A DNA stretch of 42,969 bases from an uncultured Alphaproteobacteria bacterium (GCA_902524895.1 CABZFH010000008.1:1-42969), one strand, 5' to 3'. Positions 8,438-16,953 are shown, counted from the stretch's first letter. Translations and numbers: made by a program. The notes: a model not told the origin generated them from the letters alone.

Positions 8438-8455
8438 TCTGAGGGTGTTATTCAT
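8438..8455 (-). promoter_or_regulatory. conserved upstream element of pqqA copy 2
   Basis: Second exact copy of the 18-mer ATGAATAACACCCTCAGA, 67 bp before the pqqA start. Flanking bases show only partial identity (ATTAAGAAAA downstream and GTTAATATT-like bases on the other side), so the block stands out as conserved. Confidence 0.5.
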
Positions 8456-8493
8456 ATTTCGTTAATATTCTACTTGAAAATTATGAGTTATCT

Positions 8494-8595
8494 GTTTTAG
8501 GTATAAAGTTTGGGTATAAAAATTTAATTTAAAGCTGTTAGGAGCACAGAAATCTCAGGATTAGGTGTAGTGCAGAGAAAGGAAAAAGGTCAGGG
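8494..8595 (-). repeat. decayed tRNA-Ser att-junction remnant R2
   Basis: TTTTAGGTATAA at 8495 and GGGTATAA at 8512 (13-bp step from the A at 8499), then AATTTAAAG, TTAGGAGCACAGAAATCTCAGG, and a core at 8568..8586 that matches 12 of the 19 bases of the intact tRNA-Ser 3' end. The inner arm-to-core distance is 56 bp, against 60 bp at the functional tRNA. It closes the segment that holds the monooxygenase, metY, helicase and pqqA copy 2. Confidence 0.65.
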
Positions 8596-8869
8596 TTTTA
8601 AGTAGACAATCATTTGTTCAATAATTTATTATGATTTAATCAGTAATACTAAAATTCAATCCTCATTTCTAGGTGCTTCTGATAAACATCTTGTTTTGTC
8701 GATGCTTTTGAGGAAAGGTTTGTTGAAAGTAAGTGATATAAAATTTATTGGGAGAAGCGTTTGGTAGATTATTTATTAAAAAACACTTTTTTCAATTATA
8801 TTTTGAATAGTATACCTAAGTCATTGATAATCTGTTCACCAGTTGATAGGGTTAGGGAGGTTTATTGAA

Positions 8870-9262
8870 ATGCTAATTTTTGCACTCATAGCACTAATAA
8901 TATTTGGAAATTTGATTTACGCTTATCAATGTATTTTCCAAACACGCAAATACATTGAGAAATATGGCTTTGGTGAAGGTAGCGCAATTATGACGAGACT
9001 TGTTGGCACTTTTGCTGCCGGCTTTGCAGTTACTCTGGTTATTGCTTTACTCACTTCTATCGAAGGCGCTTGGTTACTGTTTGTCTATGGTTTTGTGCAA
9101 GCATGTATCGGGGCAGTTGTTTGCTTTCAAACTATCCATAGTTATTGGGGTTCTGTTGACGGTGTAAAAACATCTGCTGAAGGCTACGTTGCCCCCGCTA
9201 TAATAGCATTTTTAAACTTAATGGTGCTTATTACTGGTTGGGACTTACTGTTTAAAATATAA
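8870..9262 (+). CDS. small four-helix membrane protein, unknown function
   Basis: The frame is open from a TTG at 8843, but ATG at 8870 has a strong ribosome-binding site (GGGAGG, 9 nt upstream) and begins directly with a membrane helix, so I use it (130 residues). Four hydrophobic segments alternate with short loops; conserved-looking features are YAYQCIFQTRKYIEKYGFGEG, a WG near residue 100 and a C-terminal GWDLLF. I recognise no family. Base composition is less A+T-rich than its neighbours, as is the formate dehydrogenase gene, consistent with a shared foreign origin. Confidence 0.65.
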   Translation: MLIFALIALIIFGNLIYAYQCIFQTRKYIEKYGFGEGSAIMTRLVGTFAAGFAVTLVIALLTSIEGAWLLFVYGFVQACIGAVVCFQTIHSYWGSVDGVKTSAEGYVAPAIIAFLNLMVLITGWDLLFKI

Positions 9263-9436
9263 ATATTGAATTTCATACTACAGGGGATCTTTTTATGGTC
9301 TAAGAGTAGGCGGATTGGGAGTTTCAATGAGTAAGCTCGTTTTTGGTGATAAGACCATACGCATGAGGCATTTATGGAGGTGTAATCTCAGGGGGTAAAA
9401 TTATAAGATCAAGCTTGTAAAGTGTATTTTTTAAAA

Positions 9437-9475
9437 GGAAAGAACATAAACTAAATAATTATTTATGTTCTTTCC
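9437..9475 (-). terminator. terminator of the formate dehydrogenase gene
   Basis: A perfect 14-bp stem (GGAAAGAACATAAA with TTTATGTTCTTTCC) and an 11-nt loop, followed on the minus strand by TTTTAAAAAA. It begins 25 bp after the formate dehydrogenase stop. Confidence 0.75.
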
Positions 9476-9499
9476 TAGATTAACAAAGTATTATTAGAG

Positions 9500-10705
9500 T
9501 TATGCAGTTTTAGTTTTATACTTTACTGCTTCTTCAGATCCACCAGTTGCATCTCCCTTACTGTAAGAATGCTTACCAGTACCAGCTAGTTCACCGTTTG
9601 CAACAATTGTATATTCACTTCTTTGATCATTTCCATCAAACATGCATTCTAATATCTCTCTGACGCCAGCAGCGTATCTAGCTTGAGCTGACAAAGAAGT
9701 TCCAGAAGTATGAGGAGTCATTCCGTGATTGGGCATTGTTCTCCAAATATGATCGTTAGGAGCTGGTTGAGGAAACCATACATCTCCAGCGTAACCGGCT
9801 AACTGACCGGATTGAAGTGCTTCTGCAATAGCTTCTTTGTCACAGATTTTCCCTCTAGCTGTATTAACAATATAAGCTCCTTTTTTCATTTTATTTATCA
9901 TTGTTTTATCAAACATATGTTCTGTTTCAGGGTGTAACGGACAATTAATTGTAATCACATCACAAACAGAAACCATTGACTCTACAGATTCATGAAAAGT
10001 TAAATCTAATTCCTTTTCAACACTTTCAGATAATCTATGCCTATCAAAATAATGAAGATGTGTTCCGAAAGGTTTCATTTTTCTTAAGGCATCAAGTCCA
10101 ATTCGACCTGCAGCTACTGTCCCGACATGCATTCCTTCTACATCGTATGATCTTTTTACAGCATCAGCAATATTCCAGCCTCCTGCCTTTACGATAGCAT
10201 GCTGATTGTGGTAATCTCTAACCATAGATATTATCATCATTGCAATGTGTTCTGCAACAGATCTTGAATTACAAAAAGTTACTTCCATGACATCAATTTT
10301 GTGATCCATAGCCGCTTGTAAGTCAACATGATCTGACCCAATTCCAGCTGTGATTGCCATCTTAAGATTTGGTGCAGATTCTATTTTAGTTCTTGTTAGG
10401 TAATAAGGCCAAAAAGGTTGAGAAATGACTATATCTGCATCTTGAAGTTCTTTGTCGGCTCGACATCCATCTCCATCCTTATCTGAGGTAACAACTAAGG
10501 TATGACCATTTTCTTCCAAAAATTTTCTTAAGCCAAGTTCACCTGATACACATCCTAATAGCTCTCCTGGTTTAAAATCTATAGCTTTTGGACTAGGAAG
10601 AGTTTGCCCATCTGGATAAATGTCAATCTTTGGTAGTTCAGTGATTGGATATTTATCTGGCATACCATCTGTGGGATCATCATACAGTACACATAAAATT
10701 TTCAT
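9500..10705 (-). CDS. fdh: NAD-dependent formate dehydrogenase
   Basis: A 401-residue D-2-hydroxyacid-dehydrogenase-fold enzyme that oxidises formate to CO2 with NAD+, without metal. The numbering matches the well-studied Pseudomonas sp. 101 enzyme exactly: Ile122, Asn146 (TFCNSRSVAEH), Asp221 for NAD specificity, Arg284 (NTARGK), Gln313 (FPQPAPND) and His332 (TPHTSGTSLSAQARYA). The coenzyme motif is GTVAAGRIG at about 195-203. It is cytoplasmic and homodimeric in the family. Here it supplies NADH from formate, a common C1 product in seawater. It stands alone with its own terminator, between att remnants R2 and R3, and its codon use is more GC-rich than its surroundings, so it is probably acquired cargo. 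Confidence 0.95.
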   Translation of the reverse strand: MKILCVLYDDPTDGMPDKYPITELPKIDIYPDGQTLPSPKAIDFKPGELLGCVSGELGLRKFLEENGHTLVVTSDKDGDGCRADKELQDADIVISQPFWPYYLTRTKIESAPNLKMAITAGIGSDHVDLQAAMDHKIDVMEVTFCNSRSVAEHIAMMIISMVRDYHNQHAIVKAGGWNIADAVKRSYDVEGMHVGTVAAGRIGLDALRKMKPFGTHLHYFDRHRLSESVEKELDLTFHESVESMVSVCDVITINCPLHPETEHMFDKTMINKMKKGAYIVNTARGKICDKEAIAEALQSGQLAGYAGDVWFPQPAPNDHIWRTMPNHGMTPHTSGTSLSAQARYAAGVREILECMFDGNDQRSEYTIVANGELAGTGKHSYSKGDATGGSEEAVKYKTKTA

Positions 10706-10787
10706 TAAATAATTCCTTTTATTGATTAAAAAAGTAAAGTAATATAATTTAATTGAAAATGCAACTAATAATTATTATCATTAATAT

Positions 10788-11072
10788 ATGGACAATTATC
10801 AATACATTAAATTTCAGTTTGTTTTAATAGAAATGGTTTTAAAACAAAAAAATGATAAGCATTTATTATACTTAAAAATTTATGAAAAACTTAAATTTTC
10901 AAATAAGAAAAATAAACTTAAATTAAGTAAATATATATTATCAAGGTTATTAAGAGAGTCTGAGAGAATCTTAGCTATTGCTCAGAAGCATTCAACTGAA
11001 AATTGTCCCTACAAAAATAATTTTAAAGAAGAAGTAATTAGCTCTGGTTTTAATTTAAATTCTATTCATTAA
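10788..11072 (+). CDS. hypothetical basic helical protein
   Basis: A 94-codon frame divergent from formate dehydrogenase, with 82 bp between starts. The product is rich in Lys, Leu and Ile and looks helical, with YILSRLLRESERILAIAQKH in the middle. There is no clear ribosome-binding site; a later ATG at 10833 (MVLKQKND) is also possible. I recognise no family. In such A+T-rich DNA a frame of this length could be chance, but its composition is protein-like. Confidence 0.4.
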   Translation: MDNYQYIKFQFVLIEMVLKQKNDKHLLYLKIYEKLKFSNKKNKLKLSKYILSRLLRESERILAIAQKHSTENCPYKNNFKEEVISSGFNLNSIH

Positions 11073-11349
11073 AAATAAATTTCATCAAAATTCTGTCTTA
11101 ATTAAAAATCAGTATGGAGCAAGCTATTCTTCTATCCTGGTTCAATATTTTAAAGGCAAGTATCTTTATTAGAATTATTTCTGCAAAATAAACCAACAGA
11201 AAGTTAGGTAAATGAAAATTTTACATTGTAATAACATTAAAATGAAAGACGTCTGTTTAATTATTTTTATAAGTATATTGTTTTTCTATAAAAATATAAT
11301 TTATCCAATAATTTAAAACATTATAACAAATCTAACAAACTGTAGTTAT
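11073..11349. other. intergenic stretch, nothing recognised
   Basis: About 280 bp with no gene-sized frame and no hairpin or RNA I can support. It leads into att remnant R3. Confidence 0.4.
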
Positions 11350-11495
11350 TTTTCTTCCCCCATAATCAGTATTTAATGCAGGGGATATCTTAATTATTCT
11401 AGGTAAACACTATCGGTATAAAAAGCAAATATAAAGCCCGTGGAAGTACGAAGATCGTAGGGTTAGGGAAAGGTAGCGGAAGAGACACAGATTGT
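11350..11495 (-). repeat. decayed tRNA-Ser att-junction remnant R3
   Basis: Arm octamers AGGTAAAC (11401) and CGGTATAA (11414), again 13 bp apart, then ATAAAGCCCG and a core at 11474..11493 (TAGCGGAAGAGACACAGATT) with one inserted base and three changes from the functional tRNA 3' end. The inner arm-to-core distance is 60 bp, as in the functional copy. Similarity to R5 extends about 50 bp further left (TTTTTCTTCCC, TTTAATGCAGGG), so R3 and R5 come from related elements. Confidence 0.65.
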
Positions 11496-11521
11496 TTACA
11501 AGTAACATATTTTTTTTTCAT

Positions 11522-12301
11522 TTAATAATGAATGACTCTAAAAGGATTTTTTTGAACTTTCATATTCATGTTGTAAATCGTTTTTAAGATTGATGGCCTA
11601 AGCACATCTTTTGGTTTCCCTAAATCTTTTATCTCTCCTAAATGAAGTAATGCTACCTTATTAGAAAATTTAGCAGCTAAGTTCAAATCATGAATAATCA
11701 ACATAATTCCTAGGCCATGGTCTCTCGAAACATTTCTAATTATTTTTAAAACATCAATTTCGTAGAAGAGGTCTAAATTTGCAAGAGGTTCGTCAAGCAA
11801 TGCATATTTATTCTGCTCATTATTGGAGGAGGGACTATAAAGTTGAACTAGAGTTTTAGCTAGTTGAACCCTTTTCAATTCTCCACCAGACAAAGAATTG
11901 ATATTTCTACTTAATAAATATTCAACATTACAAAGCTTTGAAATTTTTAAAATTACATCCTCAAAGATTTCAGAGAATATTTCAATCCCGTTTTCAACCC
12001 AACCGAATTGAATAACTTCTTTAACTTTAAAATCAAATGCTAATTTTGAAAATTGACCCATTACACTTCTCTTTCTTGATTTTTCCTCTAATGATAATTT
12101 CCTTAAGTCATTTTTATCATAAAATATTATACCCTTTGATGGCAAATAATCTCCAGCAACTAAATTGATTAAGGATGATTTTCCAGCTCCATTTGGTCCA
12201 ATGATTGAAAGAATTTCTCCTGGCATTACTTTCAAGTTAATATTTTTTAGAATACTTTTGTTATCAATATCCAAAGATACATTTTTTATTTCAATACTCA
12301 T
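11522..12301 (-). CDS. hmuV: haem ABC transporter ATP-binding protein
   Basis: A 259-residue ABC ATPase: Walker A GPNGAGKSS (about 35-43), Q-loop region SVMGQFSKLAFDF, signature LSGGELKRVQLAKTL, Walker B YALLDEPLANLD and the switch His in IIHDLNLAAKF. The family spans haem and cobalamin importers; the SGGELKR(V/A)QLA form and the neighbours favour haem (HmuV). It overlaps the permease start by 4 bp (ATGA), so translation is probably coupled. It powers transport of haem from the periplasm to the cytoplasm. Confidence 0.85.
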   Translation of the reverse strand: MSIEIKNVSLDIDNKSILKNINLKVMPGEILSIIGPNGAGKSSLINLVAGDYLPSKGIIFYDKNDLRKLSLEEKSRKRSVMGQFSKLAFDFKVKEVIQFGWVENGIEIFSEIFEDVILKISKLCNVEYLLSRNINSLSGGELKRVQLAKTLVQLYSPSSNNEQNKYALLDEPLANLDLFYEIDVLKIIRNVSRDHGLGIMLIIHDLNLAAKFSNKVALLHLGEIKDLGKPKDVLRPSILKTIYNMNMKVQKNPFRVIHY

Positions 12302-13338
12302 CTTTTGATTTTAACGATTAACCATAAAAAAAATGGAGCGCCTATAGCACTTGTTAAAAGTCCAACTGGTAATTCAGCTGGTTGAATTAAAATTCTTGAT
12401 AATAAGTCAGCAGATGTCATCAAAGCTGCACCCAAAATAGCTGAGCCGGCTAAAAGAAAACTGTGATTAACACCTCCAATTAATCTTACCAAGTGCGGAA
12501 CAACTAAACCTACAAAACCTATCATTCCTGAGAGTGCAACACTTGCCCCAACGCAAGTTGCTGAAAATAGCACAACCTTCAATTTAAGCTTTTGAACGTC
12601 TACACCAAGTCTTAAAGCTTCAGACTCACCAAGTTGTAAAACATCTATTTTTCTTGAAATAGGAAGCATTAAAAGTATTGAGCCTAAAATTAAAATTATT
12701 GCCGGTGAAATTAACAACCAATTTGAGGCACCAAAACTGCCCATCATCCAAAAAGTTAAACCCCTTAATTGGGAATCTGTACTCACGTAAGTTAAAAAAC
12801 CTATTATTACAGATGCAAGTGCATTAATTGCTATTCCAATAAGAAGCATATAAGTTGTTCCCTTAGATCCAAAACCACTAGTAAATGCATATAAAAAGAA
12901 AATAACTATTGATGCGCCACTTATTGCAGAAATTGGTAAAATAAATATTCCAAATAAAAATTCAGGGATAAATTTTGTTCCAAGAACAATTACAAATGTA
13001 GCGCCTAGTGCTGCTCCTGCAGATACTCCAATAAGTCCTGGATCAGCCAGAGGATTCCTGAATAAACCTTGAAGGGAAGCACCAGTTATACCTAAACTTG
13101 CACCAACTAAACAAGCAAGCAAAACTCTGGGTGTTCTAATTTCAGAAAGAACCTTAAATTCTAAATCTGAAAGTTCAAAATTCATCAAATTAATTATAGG
13201 AATACTAAAACTTCCAATTCCTAAACTTAAAATAAAAGAAAAAATTAATAAAATTAGGAAGGAAAACAAAATAAACTTTTGTTTGGAATTAATGAATTTT
13301 ATAAAATCAAAACAATTAATATTATTTAAATTTTTCAT
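12298..13338 (-). CDS. hmuU: haem ABC transporter permease
   Basis: A 346-residue FecCD-family permease with about 10 membrane helices. Family landmarks: IRTPRVLLACLVGASLGITG, LQGLFRNPLADPGLIGVSAGAALGA, and near the C-terminus GFVGLVVPHLVRLIGG followed by AELPVGLLTSAIGAPFF. It overlaps the binding-protein gene by 17 bp at its start and hmuV at its end, giving a tight three-gene operon. No TonB-dependent receptor, haem-degrading enzyme or hmuS-like gene is present, so outer-membrane uptake must be encoded elsewhere. Confidence 0.88.
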   Translation of the reverse strand: MKNLNNINCFDFIKFINSKQKFILFSFLILLIFSFILSLGIGSFSIPIINLMNFELSDLEFKVLSEIRTPRVLLACLVGASLGITGASLQGLFRNPLADPGLIGVSAGAALGATFVIVLGTKFIPEFLFGIFILPISAISGASIVIFFLYAFTSGFGSKGTTYMLLIGIAINALASVIIGFLTYVSTDSQLRGLTFWMMGSFGASNWLLISPAIILILGSILLMLPISRKIDVLQLGESEALRLGVDVQKLKLKVVLFSATCVGASVALSGMIGFVGLVVPHLVRLIGGVNHSFLLAGSAILGAALMTSADLLSRILIQPAELPVGLLTSAIGAPFFLWLIVKIKR

Positions 13339-14185
13339 AAATTTTATCCGATATTTCTAAACCTGAGCTGATTGTTCTTGGTCCAAAACCCAAGAATGAC
13401 ATTCCATCTAATAAAAACACGTTCTGAGTTCGAGCTGCTTCAGTCATTTCGATACCTGACTCTTTCAAAAAAGAATTTAACGAACCGTAATTTTTAGTTG
13501 CTCTTTTTGTAATTAATACAAAATTTGGATTTGATAATAAAATAGCTTCTTTACTGGCAGGCTTCCAGCCTTCAAAACTACTCATAATATTTTTACTTCC
13601 AATCATTTTTAAAAAATCTTCACCTGAGGTATTTCTTCCTGCAACTACAGGAGATGTTCCTTGCATCATTAGAATAACTAAACCTCTTATATTTTTTTTT
13701 GAATTAGCTTTTGAAATAACCTTTAATTTGTTAACAGATTTTTCTAGACTTATGTTTTTCTCAAAATTACCATTTTTGTTTTTACCTAAAATACTTGCAA
13801 TACATGAAACTTTATCTTGTATTCCTTTTACACTGTTTTTTTCATCCAAAACTCTCAATTCAATTTTTGTTTTTTTCAACTGTTCTAAAACATTTTCAGG
13901 TCCCATATCGTTTTCACCGATAATTAATGTTGGGTTTAAAGATAGTACACCTTCAGCAGATAATGCTCTTACATATCCAATGGATGGATAATTTTTTGCA
14001 TTTTCAGGGTAATTTGAAGTTGTATCAACAGCTACGATATTTTTAGATTCATTTAAAAAAAAAAGTATTTCTGTTACTGAACCGCCCGCAACTACAATTC
14101 TAGAAGTATCCTTAGCTTCAGAACAGTTAGCAAAACTAAATTTATCAAACAATAAAAAAGAAAAAAAAATAACAAATTTAATCAT
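13322..14185 (-). CDS. hmuT: haem ABC transporter periplasmic binding protein
   Basis: The frame opens at a TTG (14206), but ATG at 14185 starts a clear signal peptide (MIKFVIFFSFLLFDKFSFAN), so I use that, giving 287 residues. The mature protein has the class III binding-protein fold features RIVVAGGSVTEILFFL, SIGYVRALSAEGVLSLNPTLIIGE, and the haem-type segment LVILMMQGTSPVVAGRNTSGEDFLKMIG. It delivers haem to HmuUV. First gene of the operon; the region upstream has a small inverted repeat that could be an operator. Confidence 0.85.
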   Translation of the reverse strand: MIKFVIFFSFLLFDKFSFANCSEAKDTSRIVVAGGSVTEILFFLNESKNIVAVDTTSNYPENAKNYPSIGYVRALSAEGVLSLNPTLIIGENDMGPENVLEQLKKTKIELRVLDEKNSVKGIQDKVSCIASILGKNKNGNFEKNISLEKSVNKLKVISKANSKKNIRGLVILMMQGTSPVVAGRNTSGEDFLKMIGSKNIMSSFEGWKPASKEAILLSNPNFVLITKRATKNYGSLNSFLKESGIEMTEAARTQNVFLLDGMSFLGFGPRTISSGLEISDKIYEKFK

Positions 14186-14209
14186 ATTATTTGTGATATT
14201 TAACAATTA

Positions 14210-14232
14210 TTGATACTAGTTATTAATATCAA
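14210..14232. promoter_or_regulatory. inverted repeat upstream of hmuT
   Basis: TTGATA, 11 bp, TATCAA, 25 bp before the hmuT start. The position suits an iron- or haem-responsive operator, but it does not match a consensus I can name and could be chance in A+T-rich DNA. Confidence 0.25.
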
Positions 14233-14344
14233 CCCTTAATTTATTAATTCAACTTTTTTCTTTTCGGTAAAATCACTAATTAGGTAACTATCCGTGCTAT
14301 TTTGTCTAAAATCTTAATTGGGTAAGAGATTAAGGACTTGACAA

Positions 14345-14454
14345 AGAATTTTTCCTCTCCTTAGTCGATATCTATGGGATTGGAGTATATGTTTTAGGTA
14401 TAAAATGACAATTTAAATCCGTTAGCAGCACACTAATCATAGGGTCTGAGTTGG
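14345..14454 (-). repeat. decayed att-junction remnant R4 (arm part)
   Basis: Inner arm AGGTATAA at 14396, 59 bp from the tRNA core at 14455. The outer copy, 13 bp to the left, is worn to GGAGTATAT. Then TTTAAATCCGTTAGCAGCAC and a GGGTCTGAGTTGG stretch, like R6. Its core continues into a full-length but broken tRNA-Ser copy. Confidence 0.6.
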
Positions 14455-14544
14455 TAACGGAGAGACAGAGATTCGAACCCTGCATAGTCGTGAAACAATG
14501 CTGGTTTTCGAGATCAGTGCGTTCAACCTCTCTGCCATCTTATC
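14455..14544 (-). pseudogene. tRNA-Ser pseudogene with CGA anticodon
   Basis: A 90-bp stretch aligns end to end with the functional tRNA-Ser at 25118..25207. The anticodon loop reads CGA instead of TGA. The 5' acceptor strand is GATAAGA against 3' TCTCTCC, giving three mismatches. The anticodon stem has an A-C mismatch, and the CCA end has become TTA. I therefore call it a decayed copy, not a working tRNA-Ser(CGA). It shows that at least one insertion duplicated the whole gene, not just its 3' end. Confidence 0.7.
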
Positions 14545-14684
14545 ATTGATAAGGATATGCGTCTCAGAGTACGGATTTTCTTCAATGTCATCGACCGGTA
14601 ACCTTTAAGATTTACTATTTTACATAAAACAGAGAATAAATACTACGAAGGTTAATAATATATTTTAATGTAATAATACTAAAT

Positions 14685-15263
14685 TCATTTTTTTGTGTTT
14701 AGTTTCCATAACGAAACTTCATCAGAAGTTTGCATGCAGCATGATGTTATTGGAAAAGAATCTCTTTGAACAGTACTTAACCTATCATCTTGAAAGCTTG
14801 GTTGAATGAACATTATGCAATCAATAATATGAATAACTCCATTTGAAGCAAGTAAGTCTTCCTTAATAATAACTACATCTTTTATAAATAAACTTTCACT
14901 TTTATACAATTCAACAGGTTTGTTACTTACTGTTAATTCTGTCGTAATTTGATCTGTTAATTTAGAGCCGACAACTTCTTTTGCTAAAATATGATCAGTG
15001 AAAAGTCTTTTTGTGAAATAGGAATCGCTTAGTATTTGCTCTTCCAACTCATTAGGTATGTTTTTAAACGCTTTGTTAGATGGAGCATAAATAGTCCAAT
15101 CATATGGAATTTTTTTTTTAAGAACGTCGTCAAGACCGGTTTTGTCGAGATAATTTTTAAAAATCGATAGGTCAGCATTCCTTGAAATAATTTCGTAAAC
15201 ATTTTTCTCTTTAGAAAATAAATCTGATGAAAATAAAAAAAATAAAACAAAAATAAAATTCAT
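14685..15263 (-). CDS. secreted fasciclin (FAS1) domain protein
   Basis: A 192-residue protein with a signal peptide (MNFIFVLFFLFSSDLFS). One FAS1 domain fills about residues 20-155: the H1 box is YDWTIYAPSNKAFKNIP and the H2 box is SNGVIHIIDCIMF near 140-153, with an LFTDHIL segment between. FAS1 proteins are exported adhesion or surface-interaction proteins. The Cys-containing tail (ITSCCMQTSDEV) is outside the domain. It is the only gene between att remnants R4 and R5. Confidence 0.85.
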   Translation of the reverse strand: MNFIFVLFFLFSSDLFSKEKNVYEIISRNADLSIFKNYLDKTGLDDVLKKKIPYDWTIYAPSNKAFKNIPNELEEQILSDSYFTKRLFTDHILAKEVVGSKLTDQITTELTVSNKPVELYKSESLFIKDVVIIKEDLLASNGVIHIIDCIMFIQPSFQDDRLSTVQRDSFPITSCCMQTSDEVSLWKLNTKK

Positions 15264-15404
15264 ACTCTAAATATAATTTTAAATAAAAAGTTTTAAAGTC
15301 TAATATAACATAAAAAGTACTTTTAGTGCAGTTGTTACTTTATACAAAAATTTTCTTACTGCTTTCCCCTTTAATTTTCAAAAAATTTAAAATTTGGGAT
15401 ACTT

Positions 15405-15546
15405 TTTCTTCCCTCTCAGTCAGCATTTAGTGCAGGGAATCTTCTAATTACTGTTGGTATAAACTTAAGTGTGTAACCTGGAATTTAAGAATCTCGGAAA
15501 CAAAGTAATCTTGGGCTTAGGTTTAGTTGGCGGAGAGACAGGGATT
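15405..15546 (-). repeat. att junction R5 = attL of the intact element
   Basis: The core TGGCGGAGAGACAGGGATT at 15528..15546 is identical over 19 bp to the 3' end of the tRNA-Ser gene (25118..25136). To its left are arm octamers TGGTATAA (15455) and the worn AGTGTGTAA (15468), 13 bp apart, the latter 60 bp from the core. So R5 is at once the right end of an older element and the left attachment site of the younger one. Confidence 0.75.
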
Positions 15547-15603
15547 GTCCTCTTAAAGCTCTTAAAATCCCATATAAACTACATTCTTGATGACATGTTT
15601 TCT

Positions 15604-15628
15604 TTTTAGGGGTAATCTCTAGGGGTAA
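15604..15628 (+). promoter_or_regulatory. integrase arm-type sites, left end
   Basis: TTTTAGGGGTAA followed by AGGGGTAA, with starts 13 bp apart (15608, 15621), running into the integrase start codon. The same pair with the same spacing is found at the right end of the element. Overlap with the start codon suggests that integrase binding also represses its own gene. Confidence 0.6.
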
Positions 15629-16872
15629 TGACCATAATTAAACAAGGAAATATATATCACGCTGAGTTAAAAGTTCCCAAAGATATCCAACATTTTATTG
15701 GAAAAAATAAGTTTAGAAAGTCATTAAAAACTACAGATATCAAAGAAGCAAAGAGAAAAGAACCACTTATAGTAGCAGGTTGGAAAGAAAAAATTGAAAT
15801 AGCAAGAGGAGAGGGTGGAAACATCCAATATTTCGCACAACAGTATAAAGATGCTAGTAATGAGGGAAAGGAGATTTTAGAAGGTTTGTATCAAGATATG
15901 ATTGCTGATGATCATGGAAAAATGTTTCTAGACGAATTAAACGAGAAAGAACGTGAAAAAGCTATTTATAAATATGAACTACTAACAGGGAAAAAAGTTC
16001 TTACTAATATACAGTTAAAACAATGGCTTAAGCTATGGAATGTAAACCAAAAAAGTAGGGAGCAGGGTGGTAGATATGTAAGGAAATTTTGTGAACGATT
16101 TGTATCTACTAACACAGTTAACAAACAAAGCTTATTGAAATGGTGTAATGAATTAATCGTTGATAAAGGGTTATCTAAAAAGACAATTAAGTGTCGTTTG
16201 TCTCCTTGTAAAAGTTATTGGGAGTATCTTCAAATTAAAGGATATGTTGATCCTGATAGAAATCCCTTTATAAACTTAAAAATTCCAGGGATTGATAAAA
16301 CAAAGCAGTCAAAAGAGAGCAGGGAAGAATTTTCTGTTGAAGAGATTAATCAGCTTCAAGTTGAGATAAAGAAAAAATCTAATATTTATCCTGAGCTCAA
16401 TCATTTATTTCAAATAGCTATTTATACTGGGGCTAGAATTGAGGAAATATGTAAGATTAGCAAAAATGACATAAAATCAGAGGTAATAAAAATAGCTAAC
16501 TCAAAAACTCAAGCTGGAATTCGTGAGGTTCCTATTCATGATAAATTAATAAGTTTAATAAAAGAACTGCATTTATCTTCTTCTGGTGAGTATTTAATAG
16601 ATAATCTTGTACCTAACAAATTTGGTGAAAGGTCTGCCTATATTGGTAAAAGGTTTGGTAGAATAAAGAAAAGTCTAGGTTTTGGATCTACGAAAGTTTT
16701 TCATTCTATAAGAAAGACAGTTATAACTCAATTAGAGCAAGCAGGAGTTGCTGAATCCGTTACGGCTGACATAGTTGGTCATGAGAAGAAAACTATGACC
16801 TATGGGCTATATAGTGGAGGGAGTAGTTTAAAGCAAAAAATAGAAGCTATTAATAAAATTAAATATAGCTAA
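15628..16872 (+). CDS. int: tyrosine site-specific integrase
   Basis: A 414-residue tyrosine recombinase. The N-terminal 60 residues form an arm-DNA-binding module (IYHAELKVPKDIQHFIGKNK), residues about 110-210 a SAM-like core-binding domain, and the C-terminal half the catalytic domain. Catalytic residues seen: Arg270 (YTGARIEEI), His359 and Arg362 (HSIRK), His of VGHEK and the nucleophile Tyr395 (YGLYSGG). The length is normal and the frame intact, so it should be active. It would join its att site to the 3' end of tRNA-Ser, 82 bp away. No excisionase is recognisable in the element. Confidence 0.93.
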   Translation: MTIIKQGNIYHAELKVPKDIQHFIGKNKFRKSLKTTDIKEAKRKEPLIVAGWKEKIEIARGEGGNIQYFAQQYKDASNEGKEILEGLYQDMIADDHGKMFLDELNEKEREKAIYKYELLTGKKVLTNIQLKQWLKLWNVNQKSREQGGRYVRKFCERFVSTNTVNKQSLLKWCNELIVDKGLSKKTIKCRLSPCKSYWEYLQIKGYVDPDRNPFINLKIPGIDKTKQSKESREEFSVEEINQLQVEIKKKSNIYPELNHLFQIAIYTGARIEEICKISKNDIKSEVIKIANSKTQAGIREVPIHDKLISLIKELHLSSSGEYLIDNLVPNKFGERSAYIGKRFGRIKKSLGFGSTKVFHSIRKTVITQLEQAGVAESVTADIVGHEKKTMTYGLYSGGSSLKQKIEAINKIKYS

Positions 16873-16953
16873 TAATAGGATCCGGTTGTATTTAATAAAA
16901 CACATTTCAGTTTATAGCGTCGAGAATAGGAATAAACTAATCTAGCCATTAAT

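Noticed and set aside
11522-14185. Cobalamin (BtuCDF) or siderophore importer
   Set aside because: The same ABC families serve these substrates, but the binding protein's GTSPVVAGRNTSGEDFL segment and the hmuTUV order favour haem. The substrate is still unproven.
14455-14544. Functional tRNA-Ser(CGA)
   Set aside because: Three acceptor-stem mismatches, an anticodon-stem mismatch and loss of CCA.
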